Shown: positions 44,512-54,319, counted from the stretch's first letter. The stretch: 64,000 nucleotides of DNA from Victivallis sp. Marseille-Q1083 (GCF_903645315.1 NZ_CAHJXL010000001.1:1602001-1666000), one strand, 5' to 3'. Translations and numbers: made by a program. The notes: generated by a model from the sequence alone, not told the origin.

Positions 44512-45083
44512 ACTTCACCTCCCGGCATAGCCCAACTCTGCAATTTTCTCTGTAAATTCTTCAACGCATATTGCATACGCGCCAGAGCCGTATTGATCGA
44601 ACACTTCTGCAGCGCGGCAATTTCCCGGAAACTCATTTCCTGCTGCCGCAGCAGGAACACTTCCCGCTGCTCTGTCTGCAACTCCGCCAACGCCGCTTCC
44701 AACGCCCGCTGCAACTCCTCATTGGCCAGACCGCGCCACGGTTCGCCGCGCACCTCCGCCAACTCCGGAACCTCCGGTTCATCCAGCGCCACTTCACTGC
44801 CGCGCCGTTTTTCCCGCCGGAACTGGTCGATCACCAGATTATGGGCGATGCGGAACAACCATGCCGGAAAACGATCCCGGTGCCGGTAATTCGGCAACTT
44901 GTCGATGACTTTGAGCCACAACTGCTGAAATAAATCATCGGCGGCCGCCGGCGGCAGCAAATTATTCAAATAAGCGTATACCGGACGACGATACCGCTCG
45001 TACAGCAAATCAAAATCTTCCGCCCTGCCGTCGAGATAACCCCGGATCAAATCATAGTCGCCGCGCGCCGCCGATTCCGTCAT
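44508..45083 (-). CDS. ECF-family RNA polymerase sigma factor
   Basis: A 191-residue sigma-70 factor of the extracytoplasmic type. Region 2 is DFDLLYERYRRPVYAYLNNLL with DDLFQQLWLKVID and FPAWLFRIAHNLVIDQFRREKR. Region 4 is LQTEQREVFLLRQQEMSFREIAALQKCSINTALARMQYALKNL. ATG 45083 was chosen because AAAGG lies seven bases upstream; ATGs at 45089 and 45104 have poor spacing. First gene of sigma/anti-sigma/periplasmic protein. Confidence 0.92.
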   Translation of the reverse strand: MTESAARGDYDLIRGYLDGRAEDFDLLYERYRRPVYAYLNNLLPPAAADDLFQQLWLKVIDKLPNYRHRDRFPAWLFRIAHNLVIDQFRREKRRGSEVALDEPEVPELAEVRGEPWRGLANEELQRALEAALAELQTEQREVFLLRQQEMSFREIAALQKCSINTALARMQYALKNLQRKLQSWAMPGGEV

Positions 45084-45128
45084 CTTCATACCTTTAAAAC
45101 GCATTCCACTCGTTTTTTATTGTACTAA

Positions 45129-45156
45129 AATGTACGTCTTCATTTTTTTTTTGCAA
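45129..45156 (-). promoter_or_regulatory. Candidate promoter of the ECF operon
   Basis: Leftward TTGCAA (45151-45156), 16 bases, TACATT (45129-45134). GTAC occurs on both sides of ATTTTA there. I see no ECF-type GGAAC/TCT promoter, so autoregulation is not evident. Confidence 0.35.
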
Positions 45157-45229
45157 AACCGGCCGGGCAAAAATCCGATAACTTGGGCCGCGCCGGCGGC
45201 CGTTTCCGCGCCGAAATCGCCGGCAAAGA

Positions 45230-45257
45230 TTGTAAAACGGTTGAAAAATGCTATCTT
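45230..45257 (+). promoter_or_regulatory. Candidate promoter of pyrF
   Basis: TTGTAA (45230-45235), 16 bases, TATCTT (45252-45257), 51 bases before the ATG. Confidence 0.4.
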
Positions 45258-45308
45258 TAAAGCAGGAAAAAACACTCGAAACAACAGCAGGAAAGACCCT
45301 TTGCCATC

Positions 45309-46124
45309 ATGAATTTCATCGACAAACTCAACGCCGTCTGGCGGCGCAATCGTTCGATGGTCTGCGTCGGGCTCGACCCGGACCTCACAAAGCTGCCGGA
45401 ACTCCTCCGGCATCAAACGATGCCGATTTTCGAATTCAACCGGGCGATCATCGACGCCACGGCGCCTTACGTCTGCGCCTACAAGCCACAGGCGGCTTAT
45501 TACGCCGGACAGGACGCCGACGACCAGTTGAAGATGACCATCGATTATCTGCATGAACGCTATCCGGACATTCCGGTGATTCTCGACGTCAAACGCGGCG
45601 ACATCGGTTCTACCGCGGCGCAATACGCGCTGGAAGCGTTCGAACGTTACCGCGCCGACGCCGTGACGGTCAATCCCTATATGGGAACCGACGCATTGAA
45701 GCCGTTTCTCGACTACGCCGACCGGGGCGTGATCATCCTGTGCCGGACCTCCAATCCGAGTTCCTGCGAACTGCAGGAGTTGATCTACGAGGGGCAAACC
45801 ATTTATGAACACGTCGCCGTACTGGCCCGCGACAAATGGAATTACAACGGCAACGCGCTGCTGGTGGTCGGGGCAACTTATCCGGAAGAGCTGGGACGCA
45901 TCCGCCGACTCTGTCCGGAAATGCCGTTTCTGGTGCCGGGCGTCGGCGCGCAGGGCGGCGATGTCGAAAAAGTGGTCGCCAACGGAACGACGCCGGACGG
46001 ATTCGGTTTGATCATCAACTCGTCACGCGGCATCATCTATGCGGATAAAGGGGAAAATTTTGCGCCGGCGGCCGGCGAAGCCGCCAGAATTCTGCGCGAT
46101 CTGATCAACGATTTCAAAAAATAA
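45309..46124 (+). CDS. pyrF: Orotidine 5'-phosphate decarboxylase, type 2
   Basis: A 271-residue enzyme making UMP. CVGLDPDLTKLP and YKPQAAYY start the barrel. The catalytic VILDVKRGDIGSTAAQYA holds the Lys-x-Asp pair. VTVNPYMGTDAL, FLVPGVGAQGGDV and IINSSRGIIYA complete the type-2 (longer) signature. The ribosome site AGGAAAG is unusually far, about 14 bases, from the ATG. Single gene between divergent promoter region and the terminator at 46132. Confidence 0.95.
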   Translation: MNFIDKLNAVWRRNRSMVCVGLDPDLTKLPELLRHQTMPIFEFNRAIIDATAPYVCAYKPQAAYYAGQDADDQLKMTIDYLHERYPDIPVILDVKRGDIGSTAAQYALEAFERYRADAVTVNPYMGTDALKPFLDYADRGVIILCRTSNPSSCELQELIYEGQTIYEHVAVLARDKWNYNGNALLVVGATYPEELGRIRRLCPEMPFLVPGVGAQGGDVEKVVANGTTPDGFGLIINSSRGIIYADKGENFAPAAGEAARILRDLINDFKK

Positions 46125-46131
46125 AAAAATC

Positions 46132-46167
46132 AACGCTCCGGGTCGCATTTCTCACACCCGGAGCGTT
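46132..46167. terminator. Bidirectional terminator between pyrF and the ankyrin gene
   Basis: A perfect 12-bp stem (46132-46143 with 46156-46167) with 12-base loop, A-run to the left and T-rich sequence to the right, serving both convergent genes. Confidence 0.8.
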
Positions 46168-46173
46168 TACTTC

Positions 46174-48213
46174 TCAGTTTTCTTTTAATTCGTTGTAGCG
46201 TTTTCCGCCATGTTTACGGAGCAATGCGATCATCTTCGGCAAATTCTGCTGGAAAGCGTAATCCAACGCCGTCAGATGGTCGGTTCCGACGGCATTGACT
46301 TCAGCGCCGCGCCCCAGCAGCAGTTCAGCCGCCTCCGGATGATTGAAATTGCTGGCATACATGATCGGCGTGTCGCCTTTGTAAGTTTCGGCATTGACAT
46401 CGGCTCCGGCATCAATCAGCATGGTGAGTTTTTCGATCGAAACCTCTTTCCGCGAAAGAGCGTCCATCAAAACGCTTACCGCATCTTCATTGGGATTTTC
46501 AAGATCCGCGCCGGCGTCGATCAGCGCCTTCAGAATATGGATGCCATTCTGCGGCATCATCGCCCATTTGATCGCCGTATTGCCGTACGAATCCCGAATA
46601 TCGGGATTGATCCCGAACCTCAGCAATTCCAAAATCAATTTGTCATGGCGACTGTGGTCATTTTCCAGCGTCAGGCGGCAGAACAGCGGCCGCCGGCGGC
46701 AGGTTGCCATATCCATTTGCGCCCGGGTCAGTCCATAAAAATCCAACAGGAAATCCCTTTCCGCTCCGGCGTATTCTCCACTCATGCACATGCGCCGCAT
46801 TTCCCGGACCGCGCCATTCCAATCGCCGGCCAGGCAGGCGGCGTTCACCCGATCCCAGTCCTCCCGGTGCGGTCCGGTAAAAAAATAGCGATATCTTGGA
46901 ATGTGCAGCCAATGAAAGGAGCCGATCACCGGACCGTCACGGTTGAAATCGTCCTCATAACGCTGCAGGCCGTAACTCTCCACCAACTGCTGCGCCTCCT
47001 CATAATTGCCGCTGCTGAATTCCACGCCGGCCCGCAGGAGCGGCAACCGCCGCCCGCCCGGAATAAGCAAATTTTCGGCTTCGAGCCGGTCGAGTGCGGC
47101 CAGCGATTTTTCCCGCAGACCGGGAAGATGAAACAATTGCTGATACTGCCAGAACTCCTGCTCTTCAATGATGATTTCCAAAGCCTTCAAGCCGAAAAGC
47201 GGTACCAGCGTGCCGGGCAGATCCGCCTCCAGACACGCTTCGGCGAACTCCTCCAAATCCGAAAGCCGCCCGCCCCAACGCGGCCGGCTGAACCACAGAT
47301 ACTGATTGAAAGCCAACGCATAATCGGCCTGGGCGGCGATTGATTTCCGCAGCCATTGAAGCTTGTCGCCTTTGCTGCCGTCACCGCCGCATACCGTAAT
47401 CATCCGGGCCGCCGCTTCCGGCAGTTCCGGACGCAAAGCATCGGCGGCGGTGAAAAATTCCGCCGCCCGATTCAAATGTTCGCCGAAACCGCGCCAGCCA
47501 TCCTCCGTCACCTTATCGGCCCAATCGCCACCGCGCGCCTCCCAGGCCGCCTTGATTTCCAGCTCTCCCTTGAGCATTTTGACCAGCCAGGAGTCGCACT
47601 CCTGGTCGTTCAATTCGGAAACACGCGGCAAACCGGGCATTTCCCGGGATACCCGATACAGCATCTGATTGTAATCCGGGTCGTTTTTATGCGCCCTGGC
47701 CAACGCGACAAACGGAAAAGTAAAAAGCGAGTTGCGCACCGTCGCACCGGTTTGCTGCTGATAACGCAACCGGCCGACCAATTCGAAAAGCGGCGAAGTT
47801 TTCTGATATTGCGTCAGTAATTTCAACCATTCGCCATCGGCCGGCCGAGTTTCCACCAACTCATTCCAGGCATTCAGCAACTCCCGCCATTTTTTGTTCG
47901 CCTCCGGCGGAATTTCCAGCCGGATCGCCGAACCGGGGTCCGAATTCAACAACGCTGCCGCCAGAAACGATACCTGCTGGTCAGGAAAAGATTGCTGCAA
48001 ATCGGCGCACAGCATCGCAAAAAAACGCTGCAGATACTCCTGCTCCGTCCGATATCGTTCCAACTGAAAAAGAAATCGGAAACGGTTGCCTTGCGCCAGG
48101 GCTTCATGCAACTGTCGTTCCACCTGCTCCGCCACGGTAAGCCACGGCCCATCGGCAACGGCAACGGCCATGACCAACGCTCCCAATCCCATTGCGACAA
48201 GTCCGATTTTCAT
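46174..48213 (-). CDS. Exported protein with C-terminal ankyrin repeats
   Basis: A 679-residue protein. Signal peptide MKIGLVAMGLGALVMAVAVA. About 480 residues of helical, TPR-like unknown sequence follow (EEFAEACLEADLPGTL, AACLAGDWNGAVREMRRM). The last about 150 residues form four ankyrin repeats (GINPDIRDSYGNTAIKWAM, LIDAGADLENPNEDAVSVLMDAL, LIDAGADVNAETYKGDTPIMYA, LLGRGAEVNAVGTDHLTALDYA). Likely a periplasmic or surface protein-protein interaction module. A strong GGGAGG lies six bases before the ATG. Function unknown. Confidence 0.85.
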   Translation of the reverse strand: MKIGLVAMGLGALVMAVAVADGPWLTVAEQVERQLHEALAQGNRFRFLFQLERYRTEQEYLQRFFAMLCADLQQSFPDQQVSFLAAALLNSDPGSAIRLEIPPEANKKWRELLNAWNELVETRPADGEWLKLLTQYQKTSPLFELVGRLRYQQQTGATVRNSLFTFPFVALARAHKNDPDYNQMLYRVSREMPGLPRVSELNDQECDSWLVKMLKGELEIKAAWEARGGDWADKVTEDGWRGFGEHLNRAAEFFTAADALRPELPEAAARMITVCGGDGSKGDKLQWLRKSIAAQADYALAFNQYLWFSRPRWGGRLSDLEEFAEACLEADLPGTLVPLFGLKALEIIIEEQEFWQYQQLFHLPGLREKSLAALDRLEAENLLIPGGRRLPLLRAGVEFSSGNYEEAQQLVESYGLQRYEDDFNRDGPVIGSFHWLHIPRYRYFFTGPHREDWDRVNAACLAGDWNGAVREMRRMCMSGEYAGAERDFLLDFYGLTRAQMDMATCRRRPLFCRLTLENDHSRHDKLILELLRFGINPDIRDSYGNTAIKWAMMPQNGIHILKALIDAGADLENPNEDAVSVLMDALSRKEVSIEKLTMLIDAGADVNAETYKGDTPIMYASNFNHPEAAELLLGRGAEVNAVGTDHLTALDYAFQQNLPKMIALLRKHGGKRYNELKEN

Positions 48214-48339
48214 CTGAAACCTCCCGATTCCGGTTTGTCAGCCTCGCTCAACCCGATAAAAAAGGATAGCATGACGAAAAATTTTTACAAATAAAAAATC
48301 GTTCTTTTTCAGAAATCGTTTAAGACAGGGGGAAAGTTT

Positions 48340-49647
48340 TCACGACAGTGATTCGTCACGGTTTTCCAGCAGGGTGCCGGCTTTGACGCTGAGCTGCCTG
48401 CTGGTTTTGGCTCCGAGCGAACGAATGCGTTCCATCTGGCGCAAAATGTTGTTGTTGCCGCTGTTGATCCGTTTGAGCACCTGGTCGTAACAACCTCTGG
48501 CCGCGCCGAGCGCCCGGTCCAATTCCGCCAGGTTGTCCAGCATCGCCATGAAAGTATCGAACATTTTCCCGGATTCCACCGCCATCTGGGCGGCATTGCG
48601 GTTCTCCTTTTCCCGCCGCCAAATCTGGTTGATCAACTTCAAGGTAATCAACAGTGTCGACGGGCCGGTCAGCACAACATTCAAATGCGACTGTTCATAA
48701 AGCATCGTGTGGTCGGGGTACAACGCCAACTGATAAGCCGGTTCGATCGGAATGCACATGATGACGAAATCCAGCGTATTATTTTTCAGCAAATCCTGGT
48801 AATTTTTGCTGCGCAGGCCCTGAATGTGATTTTTGACCGCCTGGTGATGGGCGGCCAGCGCCGCCTGCCGCTCCTCTTCGGTCGCCGCATTGCAAAACTG
48901 CTCGTAAGCCAGCAATGAAACTTTGGAGTCGACGATCACCGCCCGGTCGTTCGGCAGGTAAACGACGAAATCCGGCTGCAACCGGCCGCCGTTCTCCGTT
49001 TCCAGCGACACCTGCGCTTCGTATTCCCTGCCGCGTTCCAGGCCGGAACTTTCAAACAGGCGTTCGATGATCAGCTCTCCCCAGTTGCCCTGTTTTTTCT
49101 TGTCCCCTTTGATCGCCGCCGCCAGATTGTTGGCTTCCGCACTGACCTTGTTGCTGGTCTCCTGCATCTGTCTGATCTGGGTCAGCAGCGTCGCGCCCTG
49201 CTTGAGTTCTTCTTCATGCACCCGGTCAATGCGCTCGCGAAATTCCTTGAGCTGCTCCTTGAACGGCGTCACCAGCTGCGATAATTTTTCACGGTGCTGC
49301 TCGCTGAGCTGTCTGCCTTTTTCTTCCAACAAACGGTTGGCCAGATTGGCAAACTCTGTCTGCTGGCGTTTTTCGCTATTTTCCAGAAAAGCGATCCTGT
49401 CCCGGGCCAACTCCTGCTGATGCTGCAATTCCATCTTCAACTGCACCACCTCCAACTGCAGCGCATTGTTCCGGCCGGCCAGTTCCGTCAATTCGGCGCC
49501 GGCTTTTTCCGCCTGCATTTCCACGCCGCGCAGCCGTGCCACTTCGCTTTCCAAACCGGCGACGGCGGCCAAGCGGCGCAGCAGGAGGAAAACCGTTCCG
49601 ACCGACACCAGCAGAATTACGGCCAAAATGACGATTGCAATTTCCAT
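48340..49647 (-). CDS. rmuC: DNA recombination protein RmuC homologue
   Basis: A 435-residue protein: one N-terminal transmembrane helix (IAIVILAVILLVSVGTVFLLL), about 150 residues of coiled coil, then the nuclease-like RmuC domain (GNWGELIIERLFESSGL, LQPDFVVYLPNDRAVIVDSKVSLLAYE, FVIMCIPIEPAY, GPSTLLITLKLINQIWR). RmuC limits sequence inversions at repeats. It starts 15 bases after the NSS transporter with GAGG before the ATG. Confidence 0.94.
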   Translation of the reverse strand: MEIAIVILAVILLVSVGTVFLLLRRLAAVAGLESEVARLRGVEMQAEKAGAELTELAGRNNALQLEVVQLKMELQHQQELARDRIAFLENSEKRQQTEFANLANRLLEEKGRQLSEQHREKLSQLVTPFKEQLKEFRERIDRVHEEELKQGATLLTQIRQMQETSNKVSAEANNLAAAIKGDKKKQGNWGELIIERLFESSGLERGREYEAQVSLETENGGRLQPDFVVYLPNDRAVIVDSKVSLLAYEQFCNAATEEERQAALAAHHQAVKNHIQGLRSKNYQDLLKNNTLDFVIMCIPIEPAYQLALYPDHTMLYEQSHLNVVLTGPSTLLITLKLINQIWRREKENRNAAQMAVESGKMFDTFMAMLDNLAELDRALGAARGCYDQVLKRINSGNNNILRQMERIRSLGAKTSRQLSVKAGTLLENRDESLS

Positions 49648-49662
49648 GTCACCTCACCCGTT

Positions 49663-51042
49663 TCAAAAGAATTTCTTGCAGTAACCGACGATGAAAATCA
49701 TCAGGATGATCGCCGGCAGCACCCAGAAAAAGTAGTATTTCAAACGGTGCGGAAATTTCAGCCCGGAACCAGCATCGGCTTCGGCCAGAAAATTTTTCCA
49801 GCCCCAGCCGTAACGCATGACGCAGAACAGCAACACATACAACGACCCCAGCGGCAGCAGATTCTGACTGACGATGAAATCCTCCAGATCGAGAATCGTC
49901 GATCCCGGGCCGAACGGCTGAACGCCGCTCCAGGCATTGAATCCCAACACGCAAGGCAGCGAAAGAAAAAAAACGCCGATGCCGACCGTCAGAGTAGCGG
50001 CAATCCGCCGCATTTTGCCTTCATCCATCAAAAAAGCGATCAAATTTTCAAAAACCGCCACCACTGTCGTCAATGCCGCCAGGGTCATGAAGATGAAAAA
50101 CAGGCTCCCCCACCAACGGCCGCCGGCCATATCGTTGAAAATATTCGGCAACGATACGAACACCAATCTGGGCCCGGCGCCGACATCAATTCCGTAGGAA
50201 AAACAGATCGGAAAGATGATTAATCCGGCCAGGATCGCCACGAAAGTATCCAGCAGAATGATGAACAAACTCTCCTTGGTCAGCGAATGCTCCCGCTCGA
50301 TATAACTGCCGAAGATCGCCATGCTGCCGACGCCGAGGCTCAAAGTGAAAAAGGCCTGCCCCATCGCCGCATAAACCACTTCGCCGATTCCGACGGAACT
50401 GAACTTAGCGAAATCGGGTGCCAGATAAAAACGCACGGCACGGCCGGCTTCCGGCATCATCAACGCCTTGGCCGCCAAAACGATCAGCATCAGCAGCAAC
50501 ACCGACATCATGATTTTGGCGCTGTTTTCAACGCCGTTGCGCAGGCCGATCGAACAGATGAAAACCGCCAAACCGACGACGATTGCCATATATAGAATGC
50601 TGTCGGTGCTGCTGCCGGCCAGGCCATCGAAAAATTGCTGGATTCCTTCGCCGCGATAGCCGGCCAGATCGCCGGTCAGATAATGCCAGGCATATGCCAG
50701 CAGCCAACCGGAAACCGTCGTGTAGAACATCATCAGCAACAGGTTGCCGAGAAAAAACAAACTGCCCAGCCTCTGCCACGGAAACTTGCCATGTCCGGCG
50801 CTCAGCTTCCGGTAACCGCCGACCAGATTCTGGCGGGAAGCCCGGCCGATGGAAAGTTCCATGACCAGAATCGGAAAACCGAGGATCAGCAGGAACAGCA
50901 AATACAGCAGCACGAACATGCCGCCGCCATTCTGCCCGGTGATAAACGGAAAACGCCAGATATTCCCCAGACCGATGGCGCAACCGGCGGCCAGAAACAA
51001 AAATCCCAGCCGTGAACTCAAACTTTCCCGCTGTTTCGCCAT
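49663..51042 (-). CDS. Sodium-dependent neurotransmitter-symporter family (NSS/SNF) transporter
   Basis: A 459-residue membrane protein with about 11-12 helices. The LeuT signature GCAIGLGNIWRFPFITGQNGGGMFVLLY is at helix 1; FPILVMELSIGR and AMGQAFFTLSLGVGSMAIFGSY (helix 6 unwound segment) are conserved. It should import an amino acid or related solute with Na+. Start 51042 has AAGGA six bases upstream; an in-frame start ten codons earlier adds basic residues only. It stands between dacF and rmuC. Confidence 0.93.
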   Translation of the reverse strand: MAKQRESLSSRLGFLFLAAGCAIGLGNIWRFPFITGQNGGGMFVLLYLLFLLILGFPILVMELSIGRASRQNLVGGYRKLSAGHGKFPWQRLGSLFFLGNLLLMMFYTTVSGWLLAYAWHYLTGDLAGYRGEGIQQFFDGLAGSSTDSILYMAIVVGLAVFICSIGLRNGVENSAKIMMSVLLLMLIVLAAKALMMPEAGRAVRFYLAPDFAKFSSVGIGEVVYAAMGQAFFTLSLGVGSMAIFGSYIEREHSLTKESLFIILLDTFVAILAGLIIFPICFSYGIDVGAGPRLVFVSLPNIFNDMAGGRWWGSLFFIFMTLAALTTVVAVFENLIAFLMDEGKMRRIAATLTVGIGVFFLSLPCVLGFNAWSGVQPFGPGSTILDLEDFIVSQNLLPLGSLYVLLFCVMRYGWGWKNFLAEADAGSGLKFPHRLKYYFFWVLPAIILMIFIVGYCKKFF

Positions 51043-51131
51043 TGATTTCCTTCGCTTTTGCCGACAGAACAATCCGTCAAATACCCGTTATTTTCCCGGC
51101 ATGTCATATAACTAATTTATCATCAACAATT

Positions 51132-52187
51132 CTACTGTTGTAATTCCGCCGCCCGCTGATAGCCCCAATCAAGCAGTTGCCGCATGAACTTGTCGCGATT
51201 GGCCGAAGTATCGAACCCGGTAACCACCCCAACCAGACGCCGGCCGCCCCGCAGGCAGGTTGCAGTCAGGCAGAAGCCGGATTTGCCGATGTAACCGGTC
51301 TTCATCCCGTCAACGCCCGGGCAATCACGCACCAGTTTGTTGGTATTGGTCATATCCTGCCAGTTCGGCGAACCCGGTTCACGAAACGGCGCGCGCACCG
51401 TACTGGTCCACTCCAGCAATTTGGGATACTCCAGCAGATGTTCGGCCAGGATGGCCATGCCTTCGGCCGAACTGATTGAATTTTCGCCGGCATTGTTCGG
51501 CAGGCCGTACGGATTGACGAAACGGGTCCCCGGCATATTCAGTTCCGCCGCCCGCCGGTTCATTCTGGCCACAAAACCGGGAATGTCCTGATCATTGAGA
51601 TACTCCGCAATCAGATAAGCGGAGTCGTTGGCGCTTTTGATCGCCACGCTCTTCATCAATTCCCCCAGCGAAAATGTTTCCCGCGGATCGAGATAAACCT
51701 GGCTGCCGCCGATCTTATAGGCGGCGACGCTCACCTTGATCGGCGTATCGAGCGTCAACCCCTCCCGTTCCTCCAACTGTTCGAAGGTCAGCAACAGAGT
51801 CATCATCTTGGTCATCGAGGCAATCGGCACGCCGCTGGCCGCATTTTTCTGCCAAAGCACTTCCCGGGTATTCAGGTCAACCAGAATACCGCTGCCCGCC
51901 TTTTGGCTCAACGGTAAATTGGGAATGTTGCCGGCCACCGCATTGCGATAGATGAATTGCTCGCCGAATCTGGGATTTTCCGACGGCTTCCGGTACTTGT
52001 AAACTTTCGGCGGCGGCGGCGGTTCCGCTTTTTTTTCTTCCTGCGGTATCTCCGGTACCTGCGGCGACGAATCGGAACAGCCCCGCAACAGCCAGATGCT
52101 GACAGCAATGATAATCGCAACCAGCAACAGAATGACAATGAATCTACCGCCTGAAGAGGATGATTTTTTTACCGGCTTTTTCTGCAT
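51132..52187 (-). CDS. D-alanyl-D-alanine carboxypeptidase (PBP5-like, S11 family)
   Basis: A 351-residue protein. An N-terminal anchor (FIVILLLVAIIIAVSIWLL) and a Pro-rich linker precede the serine peptidase core: SMTK (124-127), SAN (185-187) and KTG (295-297). It trims peptidoglycan pentapeptides from the periplasmic side. No C-terminal amphipathic anchor as in PBP5; the N-terminal helix does the anchoring. AAGGAAG is about eight bases from the ATG. It follows leuA by 36 bases. Confidence 0.93.
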   Translation of the reverse strand: MQKKPVKKSSSSGGRFIVILLLVAIIIAVSIWLLRGCSDSSPQVPEIPQEEKKAEPPPPPKVYKYRKPSENPRFGEQFIYRNAVAGNIPNLPLSQKAGSGILVDLNTREVLWQKNAASGVPIASMTKMMTLLLTFEQLEEREGLTLDTPIKVSVAAYKIGGSQVYLDPRETFSLGELMKSVAIKSANDSAYLIAEYLNDQDIPGFVARMNRRAAELNMPGTRFVNPYGLPNNAGENSISSAEGMAILAEHLLEYPKLLEWTSTVRAPFREPGSPNWQDMTNTNKLVRDCPGVDGMKTGYIGKSGFCLTATCLRGGRRLVGVVTGFDTSANRDKFMRQLLDWGYQRAAELQQ

Positions 52188-52223
52188 CGCGACTTCCTTT
52201 CATGACCGCCAGAATACCAAGGT

Positions 52224-53927
52224 TCAAACATTGAATTTATAATAGGCGCGATTCAACGCGCTGATCAGAGCGGCGATCGCCGCCCGGTCGATATTCGAGT
52301 GAATGCCGCAACCGTAGATCAGACCGTTGCGCTTCTCATCCCCGTACCGGATGCCGACGAAAGCCATCGCTTTGGCATTGGCATCCTGCCCCATCGTCCG
52401 TTCGGAAAAATCCTCCAGTTCGAACGGCGGCACGATATGGGACGTTTTCAAAGCGGAAGCCACCGCGGCGATCGGTCCGTTGCCTTCCCCGGTCAGCCAG
52501 TACTCCTGGTCGTGGTAACCGAGCCGGAATTTAACCCCGATCCAATCGCCGTTTTCATGCGCGAGAATTTCCCGCGAAAAGTCCGTCAACCGGTACGGAC
52601 CGCTGATATTGACGAAATTGGCAAAGAAACCATCATACAACTGTTTGGAATCCAACTCTCCGCCACTGGCTTCCGCCAACGCTTGAATCACCGTGCCGAT
52701 CGCCGGATGCATCGCTTTCGGCGGAAAGATGCCGAATTCCTTTTCCAGCACATAGGCGACCCCGCCTTTGCCGGATTGGCTGTTGATGCGGATCAGTTTC
52801 TCATAGCTGCGGCCCACATCGGCCGGATCGAGGTGCAGGTAAGGAATTTTCCAACCCTGCTCGAAAAATTCCTCAATCTCTTCCCGGTGTTCCATCCCTT
52901 TCCGGATCGCATCCTGATGAGAACCGGAGAAGGCGGTGAAAGCCAACTGCCCGGCATAGGGATGGCGCGGGTGCACCTCGATGCCGCTGGCTTCCTCGAC
53001 GATCCGGACGATCTCCGGCAGATTGGAAAAATCCAGATTGGTTTCCACGCCACGGGAATGCAGATTCAAAGCCAGCACGGAAATATCCAGGTTGCCGGTT
53101 CGCTCGCCATGCCCGAAAATGGTCCCTTCCACCCGGGTCGCTCCGGCCAGCAATGCCATTTCACTGGCGGCAACCGCGCATCCCTGATCGTTGTGGGCAT
53201 GCAGACTGACCGTCGTCTCCGCCAGATAAGGATATTTCCGGCAAAAATATTCAATCATATCGGCGTATTGATTTGGCGGACGGCGTTCCACCGTCGCCGG
53301 CAAATTCAAAATGAAATTTGCCGGGACCGCTTCCCCCCAGGTCTCTTTGACCGCCGTACACAGCTCCACCGCAAAGTCCAGGTCGGTATCGGTAAATTCC
53401 TCCGGAGAAAATTCATAGCCGACCCGATCCAGCAAACCGGCCGCTTCCAGCGCATCCTTGATCATCCGGGTTCCATCCACCGCCATCTCCTTCACCTGAT
53501 CGCGGTTGCGGCCGAAGACAAACCGGCCGTGCAAATCGCTGCTCGCCACATAACAGTGCAGGATCGCCTGCTTAACGCCGCGCAATGACTCCACCGTGCG
53601 CTCGATCAGATGCTGCCGCGCCTGGGTCAGCACTGAAATGCGCACGTCAGCCGGAATCAAATTTTCTTCGATCAAACGACGGACAAAATCAAAATCATCC
53701 TGGGACGCCGAAGGAAAGCTCACTTCAATTTCCTTGAAGCCGATTTTGACCAGCATATTGAAATATTCCAGCTTTTTATCCGGATTCATCGGAATCGGCA
53801 AAGCCTGATTGCCGTCGCGCAGGTCGACCGAAGCCCAGACTGGCGCCCGGGTGATGATCCGATCCGGCCATTGGCGGTCCGGAATCGAAATCGGAGCCGG
53901 ATAGCGATATTTCGGATACTCTTTCAT
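52224..53927 (-). CDS. leuA: 2-isopropylmalate synthase (long, LeuA2 type)
   Basis: A 567-residue enzyme committing 2-oxoisovalerate to leucine. Near the N-terminus are WASVDLRDGNQALPIPM (metal site) and IEVSFPSASQDDFDFVR. VSLHAHNDQGCAVAASEMA carries the HxH metal site, and GTIFGHGERTGNLDI follows. The C-terminal LeuA allosteric domain (GEGNGPIAAVASAL) gives leucine feedback. It fits the yeast/actinobacterial-type long form. ATG 53927 has GGAG seven bases upstream. LeuC and leuD lie 28 kb away and no leuB is in view. Confidence 0.95.
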   Translation of the reverse strand: MKEYPKYRYPAPISIPDRQWPDRIITRAPVWASVDLRDGNQALPIPMNPDKKLEYFNMLVKIGFKEIEVSFPSASQDDFDFVRRLIEENLIPADVRISVLTQARQHLIERTVESLRGVKQAILHCYVASSDLHGRFVFGRNRDQVKEMAVDGTRMIKDALEAAGLLDRVGYEFSPEEFTDTDLDFAVELCTAVKETWGEAVPANFILNLPATVERRPPNQYADMIEYFCRKYPYLAETTVSLHAHNDQGCAVAASEMALLAGATRVEGTIFGHGERTGNLDISVLALNLHSRGVETNLDFSNLPEIVRIVEEASGIEVHPRHPYAGQLAFTAFSGSHQDAIRKGMEHREEIEEFFEQGWKIPYLHLDPADVGRSYEKLIRINSQSGKGGVAYVLEKEFGIFPPKAMHPAIGTVIQALAEASGGELDSKQLYDGFFANFVNISGPYRLTDFSREILAHENGDWIGVKFRLGYHDQEYWLTGEGNGPIAAVASALKTSHIVPPFELEDFSERTMGQDANAKAMAFVGIRYGDEKRNGLIYGCGIHSNIDRAAIAALISALNRAYYKFNV

Positions 53928-54007
53928 ATGAAAACTCCTATCTTGTTCCATTGACCGCCGTTGATTGAAAATGGGGAATGGATCTCATCGATTTTTGTTA
54001 AAAGAGT

Positions 54008-54037
54008 AATATACCGACCAATGGCTTAAATCGCCAA
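54008..54037 (-). promoter_or_regulatory. Candidate promoter of leuA
   Basis: Leftward TTGGCG (54032-54037), 18 bases, TATATT (54008-54013), about 80 bases before the start. Confidence 0.4.
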
Positions 54038-54319
54038 TTTCTTTGCCGATTTTTTTGCTAAAAAGAAGATATGATATTTTTCCGCCGGTCGAGGATTTTC
54101 GAAAACACCGGGTGTTTTTCCCGGAACAATGGAGAACATTTCATCAGACGGAATGCGGCAATACCCGAATCATTGCGCAAGCCCCAATTGTTCCAAACAG
54201 CCAAATTTTGTCCCAAAGACGGTTCTCCCTAGAGAAAATACCACCCTTGCGCCGAATCCGGAACAATTCCGGCAAATCAGGTAGCGTCAAACAAACGACA
54301 CCCGATTTTTCGGAAGCAA
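54038..54319. other. Non-coding stretch between leuA promoter and lipoprotein gene
   Basis: No supported gene. A 110-codon frame on the plus strand begins at TTG, has no ribosome site and reads like random sequence. I see no clear terminator for the lipoprotein gene that ends at 54320. Confidence 0.4.
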
